Assembly: GCA_037444005.1 (NCBI GenBank)
Contig: JBBING010000003.1
Coordinates: 1-64,000 of the forward strand
Length of the DNA stretch: 64,000 nucleotides
Reading direction: 5' to 3'
Source of the DNA: DATLZC01 sp037444005
GTDB lineage: Bacteria > Chloroflexota > Dehalococcoidia > DSTF01 > JACRBR01
Of this stretch, positions 34,552-43,583 are shown piece after piece. The position numbers and the translations under genes are program-made. The notes under the pieces are model-generated. The model saw only the letters and a list, made by a program, of their open reading frames with translations. It was not told the DNA's origin and searched no databases. Each line of letters starts with the position of its first letter. Positions within the stretch are counted from its first letter, which is position 1.

Positions 34552-35796
34552 TTAGCGCTCGGGCGGCACAGTCAGAAGGGCGACGGCCCCGGCGGTGCGG
34601 CGCTGCCGCCGGGTGATCTGGAGATGCCAGAGGGTCAGGATGAGGGCGACGATGAGGAGCAGGGCGCCGAACTTGAACGGCGCGAGCGGTCCGTACATCT
34701 CTCCGACGCGTCCGCCGAGGGCCTGGCCCAGCGCCCCACCGAGACCCTGGATCGCCGTCATCGCCCCGAGAAGCAGTCCGCGGCTCCCGATGTCAGTGGC
34801 GTCGAGCGCGGCGGCGCTCCACGCCGGCAGGCTGACGGCGTACGCCAGCCCCGCCAGCACCGCCAGGTTGACCGCGAGCAAGGGGTTCCGCGTGAGTGTG
34901 AGCAGGAACAGCGACAGCGCGGCCAGGAACAACCCTGCGATGAGCGGCACATGGCGCCCGAGCCTGTCGGCGACGTGACCGAACTTGACCACGACGATGG
35001 CGGCGACCGTCGCCGACGGGATGAGGAAGAGGGCCATGATGTAGAGCTTGGTGTCCAGCACCTCAGTGACGTACCGGCCCACGACGGGCGTGTGGATCGT
35101 CGTGCCGAGGCTCAGGAACAGGACGATGGCGGCCAGCGAAACCACCGCCGGCGTCAGCGTTCGGCCTCCGTCAGGCGTGGCGCATTTCGGCGCGCAGACG
35201 ACGGGCGTGACCCGGAACGAACACTTGCGGGCCGCGAGGGCGAGCGCGAGGCCGTTGAACCCGAGGCACGCGGCGAACGCAGCCTGGTACGAGATGAAGT
35301 CCATGAGCACGACGCCGACCACCGTGCCGAGGCCGAGCCCCACCATGCCCGCCGCATTCATGGCGCTCATCACGGAGCCCCGGCGGTTCTGCGGAAGCGT
35401 CTCGCCCAGGTGTGCCATGAAGGCGGGCCACATGGTGGCGGCGCTCAGACCCAGGAGCGCGCTCAGGCCCAGGAACGCGTGAGGTTCGGGGACCTGAAGC
35501 ATCAGGAACAGCGTCGGGATGCCGATGGCCATCCCGATCACCATCGTGAGGCGGCGGCCGATGCGGTCGGCGATCCACCCGGCGGGTGTCTGCCAGAGGA
35601 ACCGGACGCCTCCGTAGATGGCCATCGCATAGCCGGGAAACGCGGGGCTCGCGTCGAGCTGGACGGGAAGGTACTGCTGGACGATCGATAGAAAGAACAC
35701 CCCGACGGAGGCTTGCCAGAGGAAGACGACCGCGATGAATTCGGCGATGTGCGCCGGGGCGCTACGCGGTAACACCATCCGTGCGATGCGGTTCAT
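34552..35796 (-). CDS. MFS transporter
   Basis: 414 aa, about 12 membrane helices. Loop 2-3 motif GWIADRIGRRLTMVIGMAIG and the equivalent GHVADRLGRHVPLIAGLFLA in the second half are intact. Substrate unknown. A Cys-containing loop (CSFRVTPVVCAPKCATPDGG) between halves is unusual. Not related closely to the broken MFS gene beside it. Confidence 0.88.
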   Translation of the reverse strand: MNRIARMVLPRSAPAHIAEFIAVVFLWQASVGVFFLSIVQQYLPVQLDASPAFPGYAMAIYGGVRFLWQTPAGWIADRIGRRLTMVIGMAIGIPTLFLMLQVPEPHAFLGLSALLGLSAATMWPAFMAHLGETLPQNRRGSVMSAMNAAGMVGLGLGTVVGVVLMDFISYQAAFAACLGFNGLALALAARKCSFRVTPVVCAPKCATPDGGRTLTPAVVSLAAIVLFLSLGTTIHTPVVGRYVTEVLDTKLYIMALFLIPSATVAAIVVVKFGHVADRLGRHVPLIAGLFLAALSLFLLTLTRNPLLAVNLAVLAGLAYAVSLPAWSAAALDATDIGSRGLLLGAMTAIQGLGGALGQALGGRVGEMYGPLAPFKFGALLLIVALILTLWHLQITRRQRRTAGAVALLTVPPER

Positions 35797-35910
35797 AGCT
35801 CGGTCCGTTCCCTGTCTCTCCGTTGTTCTCGGCCGGGGGAGCTCCTAAGCTCTCTCCCTGATTGTCGGCACGCGTCCCAGCGGCCTGCACGTCTCGAAGT
35901 TACGTCTCCG

Positions 35911-36882
35911 TCACGATTCGGCGCTCTGCTCCGCGATCAGCGCTACCGCCCCGAGCGCTCCCGCTCGCTCCCCCAGGGAACCGACCGCTACACGGAGGTC
36001 GGCGAACGCCTGCGGGAAGGCCCTCCGCTGGAGCTCTTCCCGCGCCGGCGTGAGGTACGCATCCCCGAGATTGGTCAGTCCGCCCCCGAGCACCAGGGTG
36101 TCCGGGTTGAGGACGTTGACCAGGCCGGCCAGGCCCATTCCCAGCCAACGGCCGGCACGCTGAATAATAGCGGCTGCGTCGGCGTCTCCGAGCGACGCGG
36201 CCTCTGCGACGGTCTCGGCCGTCACCTCGCGCCCTTCCGCGGCGAGCCGCCGGAGGACGGAGCATTGGCCCCGGCGCAGCGCCGCTTCCGCCTCGCGGGC
36301 GATGGCGAGCCCCGACGCCATGGCCTCGAGGTCGCCCGGATGACCCGCGCCGCACGGCGGGCCGTCGGGGTCGAGGGGGACGTGCCCGACCTCTCCTGCG
36401 GCCCCCGACGCGCCGTGGTACACCCGGCCGTCCAACACGATACCGCCCCCGATGCCCGTCGAGACAGTGACGAACAGCAGGTTCCGCGCGCCTCTTCCGG
36501 CCCCGAACCGGTATTCACCGTACCCTTGCGCGTTGGCGTCGTTCTCGAGCAGCACCGGAACGCCGAACGCGGCCGAAAGCAAGTCCCTGAGCGGCACGTC
36601 GCGCCACCCGGGAAGATTCGGAGGCGTGGTGATCACGCCCCGAGCGAGGTCGAGAGGGCCAGCGGCCATCGCGCCGACCCCGGCGATGCGGTCCATCGTC
36701 ACGCCCGCATCGTCGAGGGCTTCCCGGGCGCATTCGACGATGCGCTGGACGACCGCCGCGGGCCCCTCACGGGCGTCCGTCGGGCGGCGACACGAAGCCA
36801 GCACTTCGCCCGTCGCCCGGGCGACGAGCGCGAGGACCTTGGTGGCTCCGAGGTCGACGCCGATGAACAGCCTGTCGTCGAT
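35911..36882 (-). CDS. ROK-family sugar kinase (glucokinase-like), apparent ATC start
   Basis: 323 aa from the proposed start. Phosphate-binding motif FIGVDLGATKVLALV at residues 6-20, then LENDANAQGYGEYRFGAGRG, VSTGIGGGIVLDG, HGASGAAGEVGHV and VNVLNPDTLVLGGG. The ROK zinc motif is changed: GPPCGAGHPGDLEAMASG keeps one Cys of CxCGxxGC. No canonical start lies before the DLGATK motif; the first available GTG (36804) would delete it. An ATC at 36882 sits 6 nt after GGAGG and 1 bp after the glgA stop. Phosphorylates glucose or another hexose, and follows glycogen synthase. Confidence 0.82.
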   Translation of the reverse strand: MDDRLFIGVDLGATKVLALVARATGEVLASCRRPTDAREGPAAVVQRIVECAREALDDAGVTMDRIAGVGAMAAGPLDLARGVITTPPNLPGWRDVPLRDLLSAAFGVPVLLENDANAQGYGEYRFGAGRGARNLLFVTVSTGIGGGIVLDGRVYHGASGAAGEVGHVPLDPDGPPCGAGHPGDLEAMASGLAIAREAEAALRRGQCSVLRRLAAEGREVTAETVAEAASLGDADAAAIIQRAGRWLGMGLAGLVNVLNPDTLVLGGGLTNLGDAYLTPAREELQRRAFPQAFADLRVAVGSLGERAGALGAVALIAEQSAES

Positions 36883-36883
36883 G

Positions 36884-38365
36884 TCACGCCTCCGTCGGGG
36901 CGCGGGCGGCTGCGCGGGCCTCCATGGCCTGCCGGTACAGGTCCACGTACTGTCCGGCCGCCTGTCCCCAGGAGAAGTCGCGCGCCATGCAGCGGCGCTG
37001 GAGCGCGCGCCAGGCCTCGCGGTCGGCGAAGGCCGCGAACGCCTTCATGAGGGCGTCCGCGAGCGCCTGCGGCGTGGGTTCGTCGAACAAGAAGCCCGTC
37101 CCGGTCTGGGCAACCGGGTCGAACGCCTCCACCGTGTCCGCAAGCCCCCCGGTCCGTCGCACCACCGGGACCGCCCCGTACCGCTGCGCGATCATCTGGC
37201 CCAGCCCGCAGGGTTCGTAGCGGGATGGCATGAGAAAGAGGTCGCAGCCACCGTAAATGCGTTGCCCCAACGGGACGTCGAAGGCGATGTGAGCCCTGAC
37301 CTGCTCGGGGAAGCGGGATTCGACAGCTCGCAGCCGCTCGTGCAAGGACTCGTCGCCCGTCCCGAGGACGACGAGCTGCAGGTCGTCGCCCGCCTCCAGT
37401 CGCTGGGACACCGCGTCCAGCATGATGTCGGCGCCCTTCTGGTGAAACAGCCTCCCGACGAATCCGAGCAGCGGCGTCTCGTCGCGAACGGCGAAGCCCG
37501 ACCGGCGCTGCAGCTCTCGCTTGTTCTCGATTCGGCGGTCGAGGGTCGCGGCGTCGAAGTTGACGATATGCGGGTCTGTCGCCGGATTCCACTCGTCGTA
37601 GTCGATGCCATTGACGATGCCGGTGACGCGGTCCGCTCGCGCCCGGAGCAGCGGGTCGAAGCCGAAGCCGTATTGCGGGGTCAAGATCTCGCAGGCGTAG
37701 GTCTTGCTCACCGTGCTCACGTAATCGGCGTGCAGAATTCCCTGCGCCATGCCCGAGTACGCGAGCCCCGGATCGGCGCCTTCGGGCACGACGAGCGCCC
37801 GTTCCGGAAATCCCAGCGCCCGCGCAAGCCCGGCGTCGAAGGGGCCGGGTAGGCCGAGGTTGTGGATCGTGAACAGCGTGCCGCATGCCTGCCAGGGATG
37901 GTCTGCGTCGAGCAGCCGGGTGAGCACGAATGCCGTGTGCCAGTCGTGAAGGTGCAGGACCTCGGGCGCGAAGTCGAGCGCCTCCGCGCTCGCGAGAAGG
38001 GCGTCGCAGAAGAACACCCACCGCTCGACGTCGTCGTCGTATCCGTACACGCGCTCGCGTCCGAAGAAGCGCTGGTTCTCGACGAGGTACAGAGGCACGC
38101 CCTTGACGGACGCACGCCACAGCGTCGCGCGATCGGTGCCGTCGCGAGTGCGAACGGTGAGCTCCGCTGCGGGCGAAGCGTCCAAAGAGGCTCGGTCGAT
38201 CACCGCGTGGAACGGCATCGCGAGACGGACGTCGGCGCCCAACCTGCGAAGCGCGACGGGAAGCGAGCCGGCGACGTCCGCGAGGCCGCCGACCTTAGCC
38301 AGCGGGCTCATCTCGACGGAGACGAAGAGGACGCGGGGCGACCCTGCGCGAGGCGAATCAGCCAT
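36884..38365 (-). CDS. glgA: glycogen synthase (ADP-glucose type)
   Basis: 493 aa GT5 enzyme. ADP-glucose-binding SPLAKVGGLADVAGSLPVAL at the N-terminus, HLHDWHTAFV, TIHNLGLPG, YGFGFDPLLRARADRVTGIV with NGIDYDEWNPATD, and SRYEPCGLGQMIAQRYG. Extends alpha-1,4-glucan chains. Start ATG 38365 was chosen over 38404; a TACACA hexamer on the minus strand 9 nt before it may be a -10. Forms an operon with the ROK kinase. Confidence 0.93.
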   Translation of the reverse strand: MADSPRAGSPRVLFVSVEMSPLAKVGGLADVAGSLPVALRRLGADVRLAMPFHAVIDRASLDASPAAELTVRTRDGTDRATLWRASVKGVPLYLVENQRFFGRERVYGYDDDVERWVFFCDALLASAEALDFAPEVLHLHDWHTAFVLTRLLDADHPWQACGTLFTIHNLGLPGPFDAGLARALGFPERALVVPEGADPGLAYSGMAQGILHADYVSTVSKTYACEILTPQYGFGFDPLLRARADRVTGIVNGIDYDEWNPATDPHIVNFDAATLDRRIENKRELQRRSGFAVRDETPLLGFVGRLFHQKGADIMLDAVSQRLEAGDDLQLVVLGTGDESLHERLRAVESRFPEQVRAHIAFDVPLGQRIYGGCDLFLMPSRYEPCGLGQMIAQRYGAVPVVRRTGGLADTVEAFDPVAQTGTGFLFDEPTPQALADALMKAFAAFADREAWRALQRRCMARDFSWGQAAGQYVDLYRQAMEARAAARAPTEA

Positions 38366-38416
38366 GTCCCGCCATGTGTACCGGACGCGAGGCCGCGCGG
38401 GCAAGCGGCAGCCGCA

Positions 38417-38839
38417 TCAGTTCGAGGCCGCGTTGCGCAGGACGGTGATTCTGCGGGCCACGAAGTTGTTGTCGTCGGCTGGCGTCTCGCACACCAGCCA
38501 GAACGAGCCCACCGCGCGCGGCACGAACGAGAGGTCGAACGAGCCCGCTTCGGGCGTCTGGCGCGGGTCGGTCGGGTCAGCGCCGGGCATGGCGGGAATG
38601 GTCTCGCGGCCGAGGACCTGCACGGTCCGCTTGCCCTTCTTCAGAACGCACTCGACGTCGATATCGACGGGATACGGCTGTTCGTAGGTGACGGTAAGCC
38701 GCGCGGGTTCCCCGGCCCGAACCTCCCTCGGCGCCTGGAGGCGAACGAAGACTTCCGTACCTTCCGAACCGCCGCCGAATCCGATACCGCAGGCCGCGAG
38801 GATGACGCCGACCGCGCCGAGCGCCCAGATGCGAATCAT
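38417..38839 (-). CDS. hypothetical lipoprotein
   Basis: 140 aa. Signal peptide MIRIWALGAVGVILAAC with lipobox LAAC, then a beta-rich domain: EVFVRLQAPREVRAGEPARL, TVTYEQPYPVDIDVECVL. Resembles a small Ig-like or CARDB-type domain but not recognised. Start at ATG 38839, 8 nt after a minus-strand TAGCAT hexamer (38848-38853), so probably leaderless. Divergent from nfi. Confidence 0.65.
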   Translation of the reverse strand: MIRIWALGAVGVILAACGIGFGGGSEGTEVFVRLQAPREVRAGEPARLTVTYEQPYPVDIDVECVLKKGKRTVQVLGRETIPAMPGADPTDPRQTPEAGSFDLSFVPRAVGSFWLVCETPADDNNFVARRITVLRNAASN

Positions 38840-38889
38840 GCGGACCCATGCTAGAAGGCGGAAAGGCCGCGAACAAGCCGAGCCAGGCG

Positions 38890-38895
38890 TACAAT
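38890..38895 (+). promoter_or_regulatory. -10 hexamer of leaderless nfi
   Basis: TACAAT ends 7 nt before GTG 38903. An in-frame ATG at 38894 lies within the hexamer and is therefore rejected as the start. Confidence 0.5.
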
Positions 38896-38902
38896 GGCCG
38901 CA

Positions 38903-39610
38903 GTGGACGTTCGCAACCTGCATTCATGGGACCTGTCGTACCGCGAGGCGATCGAGACCCAACGCCGGCTCGCCCCGCTGGTGGTGCGCGACGGAGACTT
39001 GCCCGAGTCCGCCGTGCGGCTGATCGGGGGCGCGGACATCGCGGCGGGGCGCAGAGGCGGCGTCGCCGTCGCAGCCGTGGTAGTCGTGTCGTACCCCGAC
39101 CTGGAGCCGGTCGAGACCGTGGTCGTCGAAGCCCCCGTCACGACGGCATATATCCCCGGGCTTCTGTCGTTTCGTGAAGCGCCGATTCTGTGCGAGGCGT
39201 TCCGGAGGCTCCGTTCGGTACCCGATCTCCTCATCGTCGACGGGCAGGGCTACGCCCACCCGCGACGGTTCGGGCTCGCCTGCCATCTCGGCCTGCTGTT
39301 GGACCTGCCGGCCGTCGGCTGCGCGAAATCGCGCCTGTGCGGGGTCGAGACGCCCCCGGGGCCGGAGCGCGGAAGCGTAACGCCCCTGGTCGACGATGGA
39401 GAGGTCATCGGCAGCGTCGTGCGTACCCAGACGGGCGTCCGCCCCGTGTACGTCTCCGTGGGACACAGGCTCAGCCTTTCTGCGTGCGAGGCCTGGACGC
39501 TGCGGTGCGCACCCAGGTTCAGGTTGCCCGAGCCGACTCGTTTGGCCGACCATGCCGCCCGCGAGCGGAAGCGCGCGCTCCTTGCGCAGTCGGTTTCCGC
39601 TTCGGCATGA
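38903..39610 (+). CDS. nfi: endonuclease V
   Basis: 235 aa. Catalytic segments GGADIAAGRRGG, TTAYIPGLLSFREAPILCEAF, LLIVDGQGYAHPRRFGLACH, and the later KSRLCGVE. Cuts DNA or RNA one base 3' of inosine/hypoxanthine. The start is GTG 38903, supported by the -10 hexamer 7 nt upstream. 43 bp before prfB. Confidence 0.92.
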   Translation: MDVRNLHSWDLSYREAIETQRRLAPLVVRDGDLPESAVRLIGGADIAAGRRGGVAVAAVVVVSYPDLEPVETVVVEAPVTTAYIPGLLSFREAPILCEAFRRLRSVPDLLIVDGQGYAHPRRFGLACHLGLLLDLPAVGCAKSRLCGVETPPGPERGSVTPLVDDGEVIGSVVRTQTGVRPVYVSVGHRLSLSACEAWTLRCAPRFRLPEPTRLADHAARERKRALLAQSVSASA

Positions 39611-39653
39611 TGCAGACGGGACACCACAGAGCGAATCGAGGCAGGACATATCG

Positions 39654-40767
39654 ATGGAAGAACTCCGGAAGCGGTTGCAGCGCCTTCTCGACCAGATCAC
39701 GCACGTCATGGTGCGTCTTTGACATCGACGCCCTCGAACAAGAAGCCTCCGATCTCGAACGCGAATCCTCTCGTCCTGACTTCTGGAGCGACCCGCAGGC
39801 CGCACAGACCACCATGCGCCGTCTCGCGCAGCTACGGCGTACCATCGACACCTGGAGGGGGCTCGCAGCGCGCGTACGCGATCTCCTAGGCCTCGTCGAC
39901 CTCGCCATCGAAGAGGGCGACGAGTCGCTGGCGGCCGAACTCGAACGCGAGGCCGGTGAGGTCGAACAGCGGTTCGCCGATCTCGAATTCGAGCTGTCGT
40001 TCTCGGGGCCGTACGACGACCGCAACGCCATTCTCGCTGTGCACGCGGGCGCGGGGGGCACGGACTCGCAGGACTGGGCGCAGATGCTGCTGCGCATGTA
40101 CGTGCGCTGGGCCGAGCGCCACGGCTTCGAGGTCGAATTGCTGGACGAAACGCCGGGCGAGGAAGCGGGCATCAAGAGCGCGACGGTGGAAATCCGGGGC
40201 CCGTACGCCTACGGCTGGCTTCGCGGCGAGCGCGGCGTTCACCGGCTCGTGCGCCTGTCGCCGTTCGACGCCGCCCACGCCCGGCACACGTCGTTCGCGA
40301 AGGTCGAAGTGATGCCGGAGGCCGAGGGACCCTCGGAGGTTCACATCGACGAAGACGACATCCGGATCGACGTGTTCCGTGCGAGCGGACACGGCGGGCA
40401 GAACGTCCAGAAGAACTCGACGGCGGTGCGGATCACGCACATCCCGACGGGCATTGTGGTGACCTGTCAGAACGAACGCTCCCAGCATCGAAACCGTGAG
40501 GCCGCGATGAAGGTGCTCGAAGCGCGGCTCCTCGAACTCGAGATGCGGCGTCACGCCGAGGAGCAGGCGAAGCTCAAGGGCGAGCATGTGCCTGCCGAGT
40601 GGGGCAACCAGATCCGCAGCTATGTCTTGCACCCGTACAAGCTGGTGAGGGACTATCGCTCGGGGGCCGAGATCAGGGACTCGAAACAGGTCGAAGCCGT
40701 CCTCGACGGGGAGATCGACGAGCTGGTGAAGGCCTACCTCAAGGCCACGGTAGGAGCCGCGTCGTGA
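39654..40767 (+). CDS. prfB: peptide chain release factor 2, with programmed +1 frameshift
   Basis: 370 aa when recoded. Frame 1 runs from ATG 39654 for 22 codons to CTT TGA C at 39717-39723; a +1 slip on CTT skips the T and continues with GAC from 39721 to 40767. This is the autoregulatory RF2 site. The SD-like element normally just before the slip site is weak here (GGTG). RF2 motifs: LVRLSPFDAAHARHTSF (SPF tripeptide for UGA/UAA) and ASGHGGQNVQKNSTAV (GGQ catalytic loop). SD GGCAGGA before the start. Stop overlaps the next GTG. Confidence 0.95.
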
Positions 40768-42059
40768 CCGCGCGCGGCCCGTTCCGCTGGGGAGCGGCGC
40801 TCGTCGCGGCGGTCCTCGCGCTCGGCGCGATCGCCGGGCTTTCGCGCAGCGTCGGCGCGCAGACGCTGCACGTCGACAGCGTCGAGGCGACGAACGCGTT
40901 TCCCGCGGGCGCGGTGTTCTCCATCTTCGCCCGGATCCCTGAGCCTCCGAAAGAGGTGCGCCTGCGGTACAGCATCGCCCCCGACGGCACCGAGGCGATG
41001 CGCGTGGCGGAGTGCTCGGGGATGAACCCCATCGGCTGTCGCGCCACCGTGGGCGACACGTTGGACACGTTTATGATCCCGGGCGCCGAAGTGACGTTCT
41101 CATGGGAGTTCACGCTTCCTGACGGCACGCGGCTCACTACCGACCCGCAGCGCTTCGTCTACGAGGACACGCGGTTCGAGTGGAACACGGAGTCGGCCGG
41201 CAACGTCACGGTCTACTACTACGGCTCCAATCGCGACCTGGCGCGCCGCGCGCTGGCGGCTGCGGAGGAAACGCTGGACCGTCTCGGAGGCATGCTCGGC
41301 GTCCGCGTGGCCTTCCCTGTCAAGGTCTTTCTGTACGAAGACGCCTCTACGATGAGGCCCGCCATTCTGTCCAACCCGCGCGCGGGCGTGGTGACGCTGG
41401 GCGAGGTCTACTTCTCGGATACGGCGATGGTGGCGGCAGACGTCGCGCCCGAGGACGTGACCCGGCACGAAGTCGCGCACATCGTGATCCGCGAGGCCAC
41501 GCGCGGGCCATTTGGTGTGCCCGCCTGGCTCAACGAGGGCACGGCGGTCTGGGCGCAGGAGGAACCGCTGGGCGGCGAACTGGATGCGCTCGACGCCGCC
41601 ATCGCGCGGGACCGCGTGCTCCCGCTTCAGGTGTTGAGCTCTTCGAGCGCGGCGGGCAATCCCGACACCGTGAGTCTGTTCTACGGGCAGTCGTACTCCG
41701 TCGTGAACTATCTCATCACGACGTACGGCGAGGAGAAGTTCCGTCAGCTCTTCGCGGTGTTCAAGGAAGGCGCCACCACAGACAAGGCCCTGCGCACCGT
41801 CTATGGGCTGGGCGTGCGGGAGCTCGAGAACGCCTGGCGGGCGTCCCTGGGCCTGCCGCCGAGGGCGATTCCTTCGCCTACCGTGGAAGCGACTCCTGCC
41901 GGCACGCGGACGCCTGTCGGCGCGACCTCGGGCCAACAGCCTGCGGGCGACGACGGTGGGTTCCCTGTGGCGGTCGTGGTGGCGATCGCCGCCGGCGCGC
42001 TCGCGTTGGCGGGCGCCATCGTGGGGCTGGGCGTCATCGCTGCGAGGAAGGCGAGCTAG
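40764..42059 (+). CDS. exported peptidase-MA-like gluzincin, C-terminally membrane anchored
   Basis: 431 aa. Signal peptide (residues 8-30, ending GLSRSVGAQ), an Ig-like N-terminal domain, then a zinc-peptidase domain with HEVAHIVIREAT (HExxH, with His-Glu-x-x-His) and PAWLNEGTAVWAQEE (third ligand Glu). A low-complexity Thr/Pro linker and a final membrane helix (VAVVVAIAAGALALAGAIVG) follow. Surface peptidase of the MA-like 2 group, substrate unknown. GTG start overlaps the prfB stop; its stop overlaps the stop of the convergent GT-C gene. Confidence 0.82.
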   Translation: MTARGPFRWGAALVAAVLALGAIAGLSRSVGAQTLHVDSVEATNAFPAGAVFSIFARIPEPPKEVRLRYSIAPDGTEAMRVAECSGMNPIGCRATVGDTLDTFMIPGAEVTFSWEFTLPDGTRLTTDPQRFVYEDTRFEWNTESAGNVTVYYYGSNRDLARRALAAAEETLDRLGGMLGVRVAFPVKVFLYEDASTMRPAILSNPRAGVVTLGEVYFSDTAMVAADVAPEDVTRHEVAHIVIREATRGPFGVPAWLNEGTAVWAQEEPLGGELDALDAAIARDRVLPLQVLSSSSAAGNPDTVSLFYGQSYSVVNYLITTYGEEKFRQLFAVFKEGATTDKALRTVYGLGVRELENAWRASLGLPPRAIPSPTVEATPAGTRTPVGATSGQQPAGDDGGFPVAVVVAIAAGALALAGAIVGLGVIAARKAS

Positions 42060-43579
42060 CGGTCGGTGCGGGCCGCGCCCGCGCTCTCCGATGGGCTCTC
42101 GCGGCTCGTGGGCAGCTCCTCGGCGCCGTAGTACCCCGGGCGATATTTGAAGACGTTCACCGTGCTGCGGGCCACGTCGGGGACGTAGAAGAACCGGTAG
42201 CCCTGCCCCTTGAGGCGCAAGAAGGTCTCGTACTCGAGAAGCCAGACGTAGAGGATGTCCCGCTTGTGGTCGATGGTCACGCCTCGATCCGAGAGCATGC
42301 TGATGGCGCGGTAGTCCTTCTCGAGAATGGCGTTCTCGAACCGGTCGTGGTTCAGCACCGCGAAGTGGGGGTACGTGAAGCCCATCATCACGACTGAGTG
42401 CTCGGGGATCGGGATGTCGTCGCGGACCTCGTTCGCGAACTCGATCTGGTTGTCCATGGTTTCCAGGGACGACAAGAGCATCCCTTTTCCGACGCGGGCG
42501 TTGGTGAAGGCCTCGAGGTTGATTTCGTCGCCCGGAGACGTGAGGTCGACGAACCCCGCGAGCAGGATCACGGCGAGGGTCGAGACGAGAAGCCATCGTG
42601 GGAAGTAGCGCGCCATCAAGAAGAAGCCGAAGGGGAAGAGGGGGATGAGGTACGCGATCTCGTGCGGCAGCCGCGTGAAGGAAGCGAAATACAGCACGAT
42701 GACGCTGAGCCACATCCACAGATGCGGCTCGCGCCGCAGGTCCGACGGCAGGCGCGCGAACTTCGGCAGAGCGATCCCCAGGGCCACCAGCGTCCATATG
42801 GCGCCGACGAGTCCCAGGCCGTCCTTCCCCAGCAGCCTCAGGAAGTTCAGCCACGGCACCTTCTGGTCGTAGAAGTTCCAGAAGTCGAGCTTGTAGACCC
42901 ACAGCACGGGAGCGAACGCCACGGCCGTGACGACCGTGGCCGCGGCGGCGAGAGGGGCGGCGTCGCGGGTTCGGCCGGAGCGCCACAGGTACAACGCGAG
43001 GGGCAGCGCCATCCCGAGGTACGTCAGGCGGAAGCCCGCGGCGACCCCCACCAGGGCGCCGGCCAACAACGGGCGCCTCCTCAGGGCCGCGAGGTACGCC
43101 GCGAGCCCGAATGTCAGCGCCCACATGTAGTCCATCGTGGTGACGCTGTTGATCCAGAGCAGCGGCGCGAAGGCGAAGGCCACGGTCAGCGCTCCCTGCG
43201 CGGGCAGACGGAGCTCTCGCACGAGCTGCGCGAAGACCCAGACCCCCGCCAGCGACGCGAGAACCGTCGAGAGGTTCGTGGCGGGCGCGCCGCCCTTGAT
43301 GAACGCGGCGGTCACGAATTCGTGCAGGGGATACCCGGGCAGCCGCGAGGGCCAGTATTCGCCGTGGTCCCACAGGTAGTTCGCCGTGAGCGCGACACGC
43401 CAGGCGTCGGGGTCGGTGCCGTACCCGTGCCAGAGCCACGGCACGCGCGAGAGGACAAAAGCGACCGCGAGCGCCGCAAAGGCGAGGGGCCGTGTAAAGT
43501 CGAACTCGAGGGCTCGTTCGAGGAGCCCCGAGACGGCGAGCGCGGGACTGCGTTCGACGGAAGGCGCCTCCGCGGTCAT
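42056..43579 (-). CDS. GT-C-fold (PMT/ArnT-like) membrane glycosyltransferase
   Basis: 507 aa with about 11-12 membrane helices and a C-terminal extracytoplasmic domain. The first loop carries WHGYGTDPDAWRVALTANYL, the acidic site expected of polyprenyl-phosphate-sugar-dependent transferases. In TTMDYMWALTFGLAAYLAAL the TMDY segment is typical of the family. Last gene of the inositol-lipid operon, so it may extend a mannosylated inositol lipid, as PimE does in mycobacteria; this is inference from position. Start ATG 43579 is 4 bp after the thioredoxin-fold gene's stop. Confidence 0.82.
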   Translation of the reverse strand: MTAEAPSVERSPALAVSGLLERALEFDFTRPLAFAALAVAFVLSRVPWLWHGYGTDPDAWRVALTANYLWDHGEYWPSRLPGYPLHEFVTAAFIKGGAPATNLSTVLASLAGVWVFAQLVRELRLPAQGALTVAFAFAPLLWINSVTTMDYMWALTFGLAAYLAALRRRPLLAGALVGVAAGFRLTYLGMALPLALYLWRSGRTRDAAPLAAAATVVTAVAFAPVLWVYKLDFWNFYDQKVPWLNFLRLLGKDGLGLVGAIWTLVALGIALPKFARLPSDLRREPHLWMWLSVIVLYFASFTRLPHEIAYLIPLFPFGFFLMARYFPRWLLVSTLAVILLAGFVDLTSPGDEINLEAFTNARVGKGMLLSSLETMDNQIEFANEVRDDIPIPEHSVVMMGFTYPHFAVLNHDRFENAILEKDYRAISMLSDRGVTIDHKRDILYVWLLEYETFLRLKGQGYRFFYVPDVARSTVNVFKYRPGYYGAEELPTSRESPSESAGAARTDR

Positions 43580-43583
43580 CGGT

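Noticed and set aside
36804..36882. GTG 36804 as start of the ROK kinase
   Set aside because: It would delete the DLGATK phosphate-binding motif that is intact just upstream in the same frame.
39190..40767. A 525-codon open frame through nfi into prfB
   Set aside because: The first part is an out-of-frame reading of nfi. RF2 homology begins only after the frameshift point at 39721.
40739..41137. Short open frames opposite the peptidase-MA gene
   Set aside because: No ribosome sites or family patterns; complement of a clear coding sequence.
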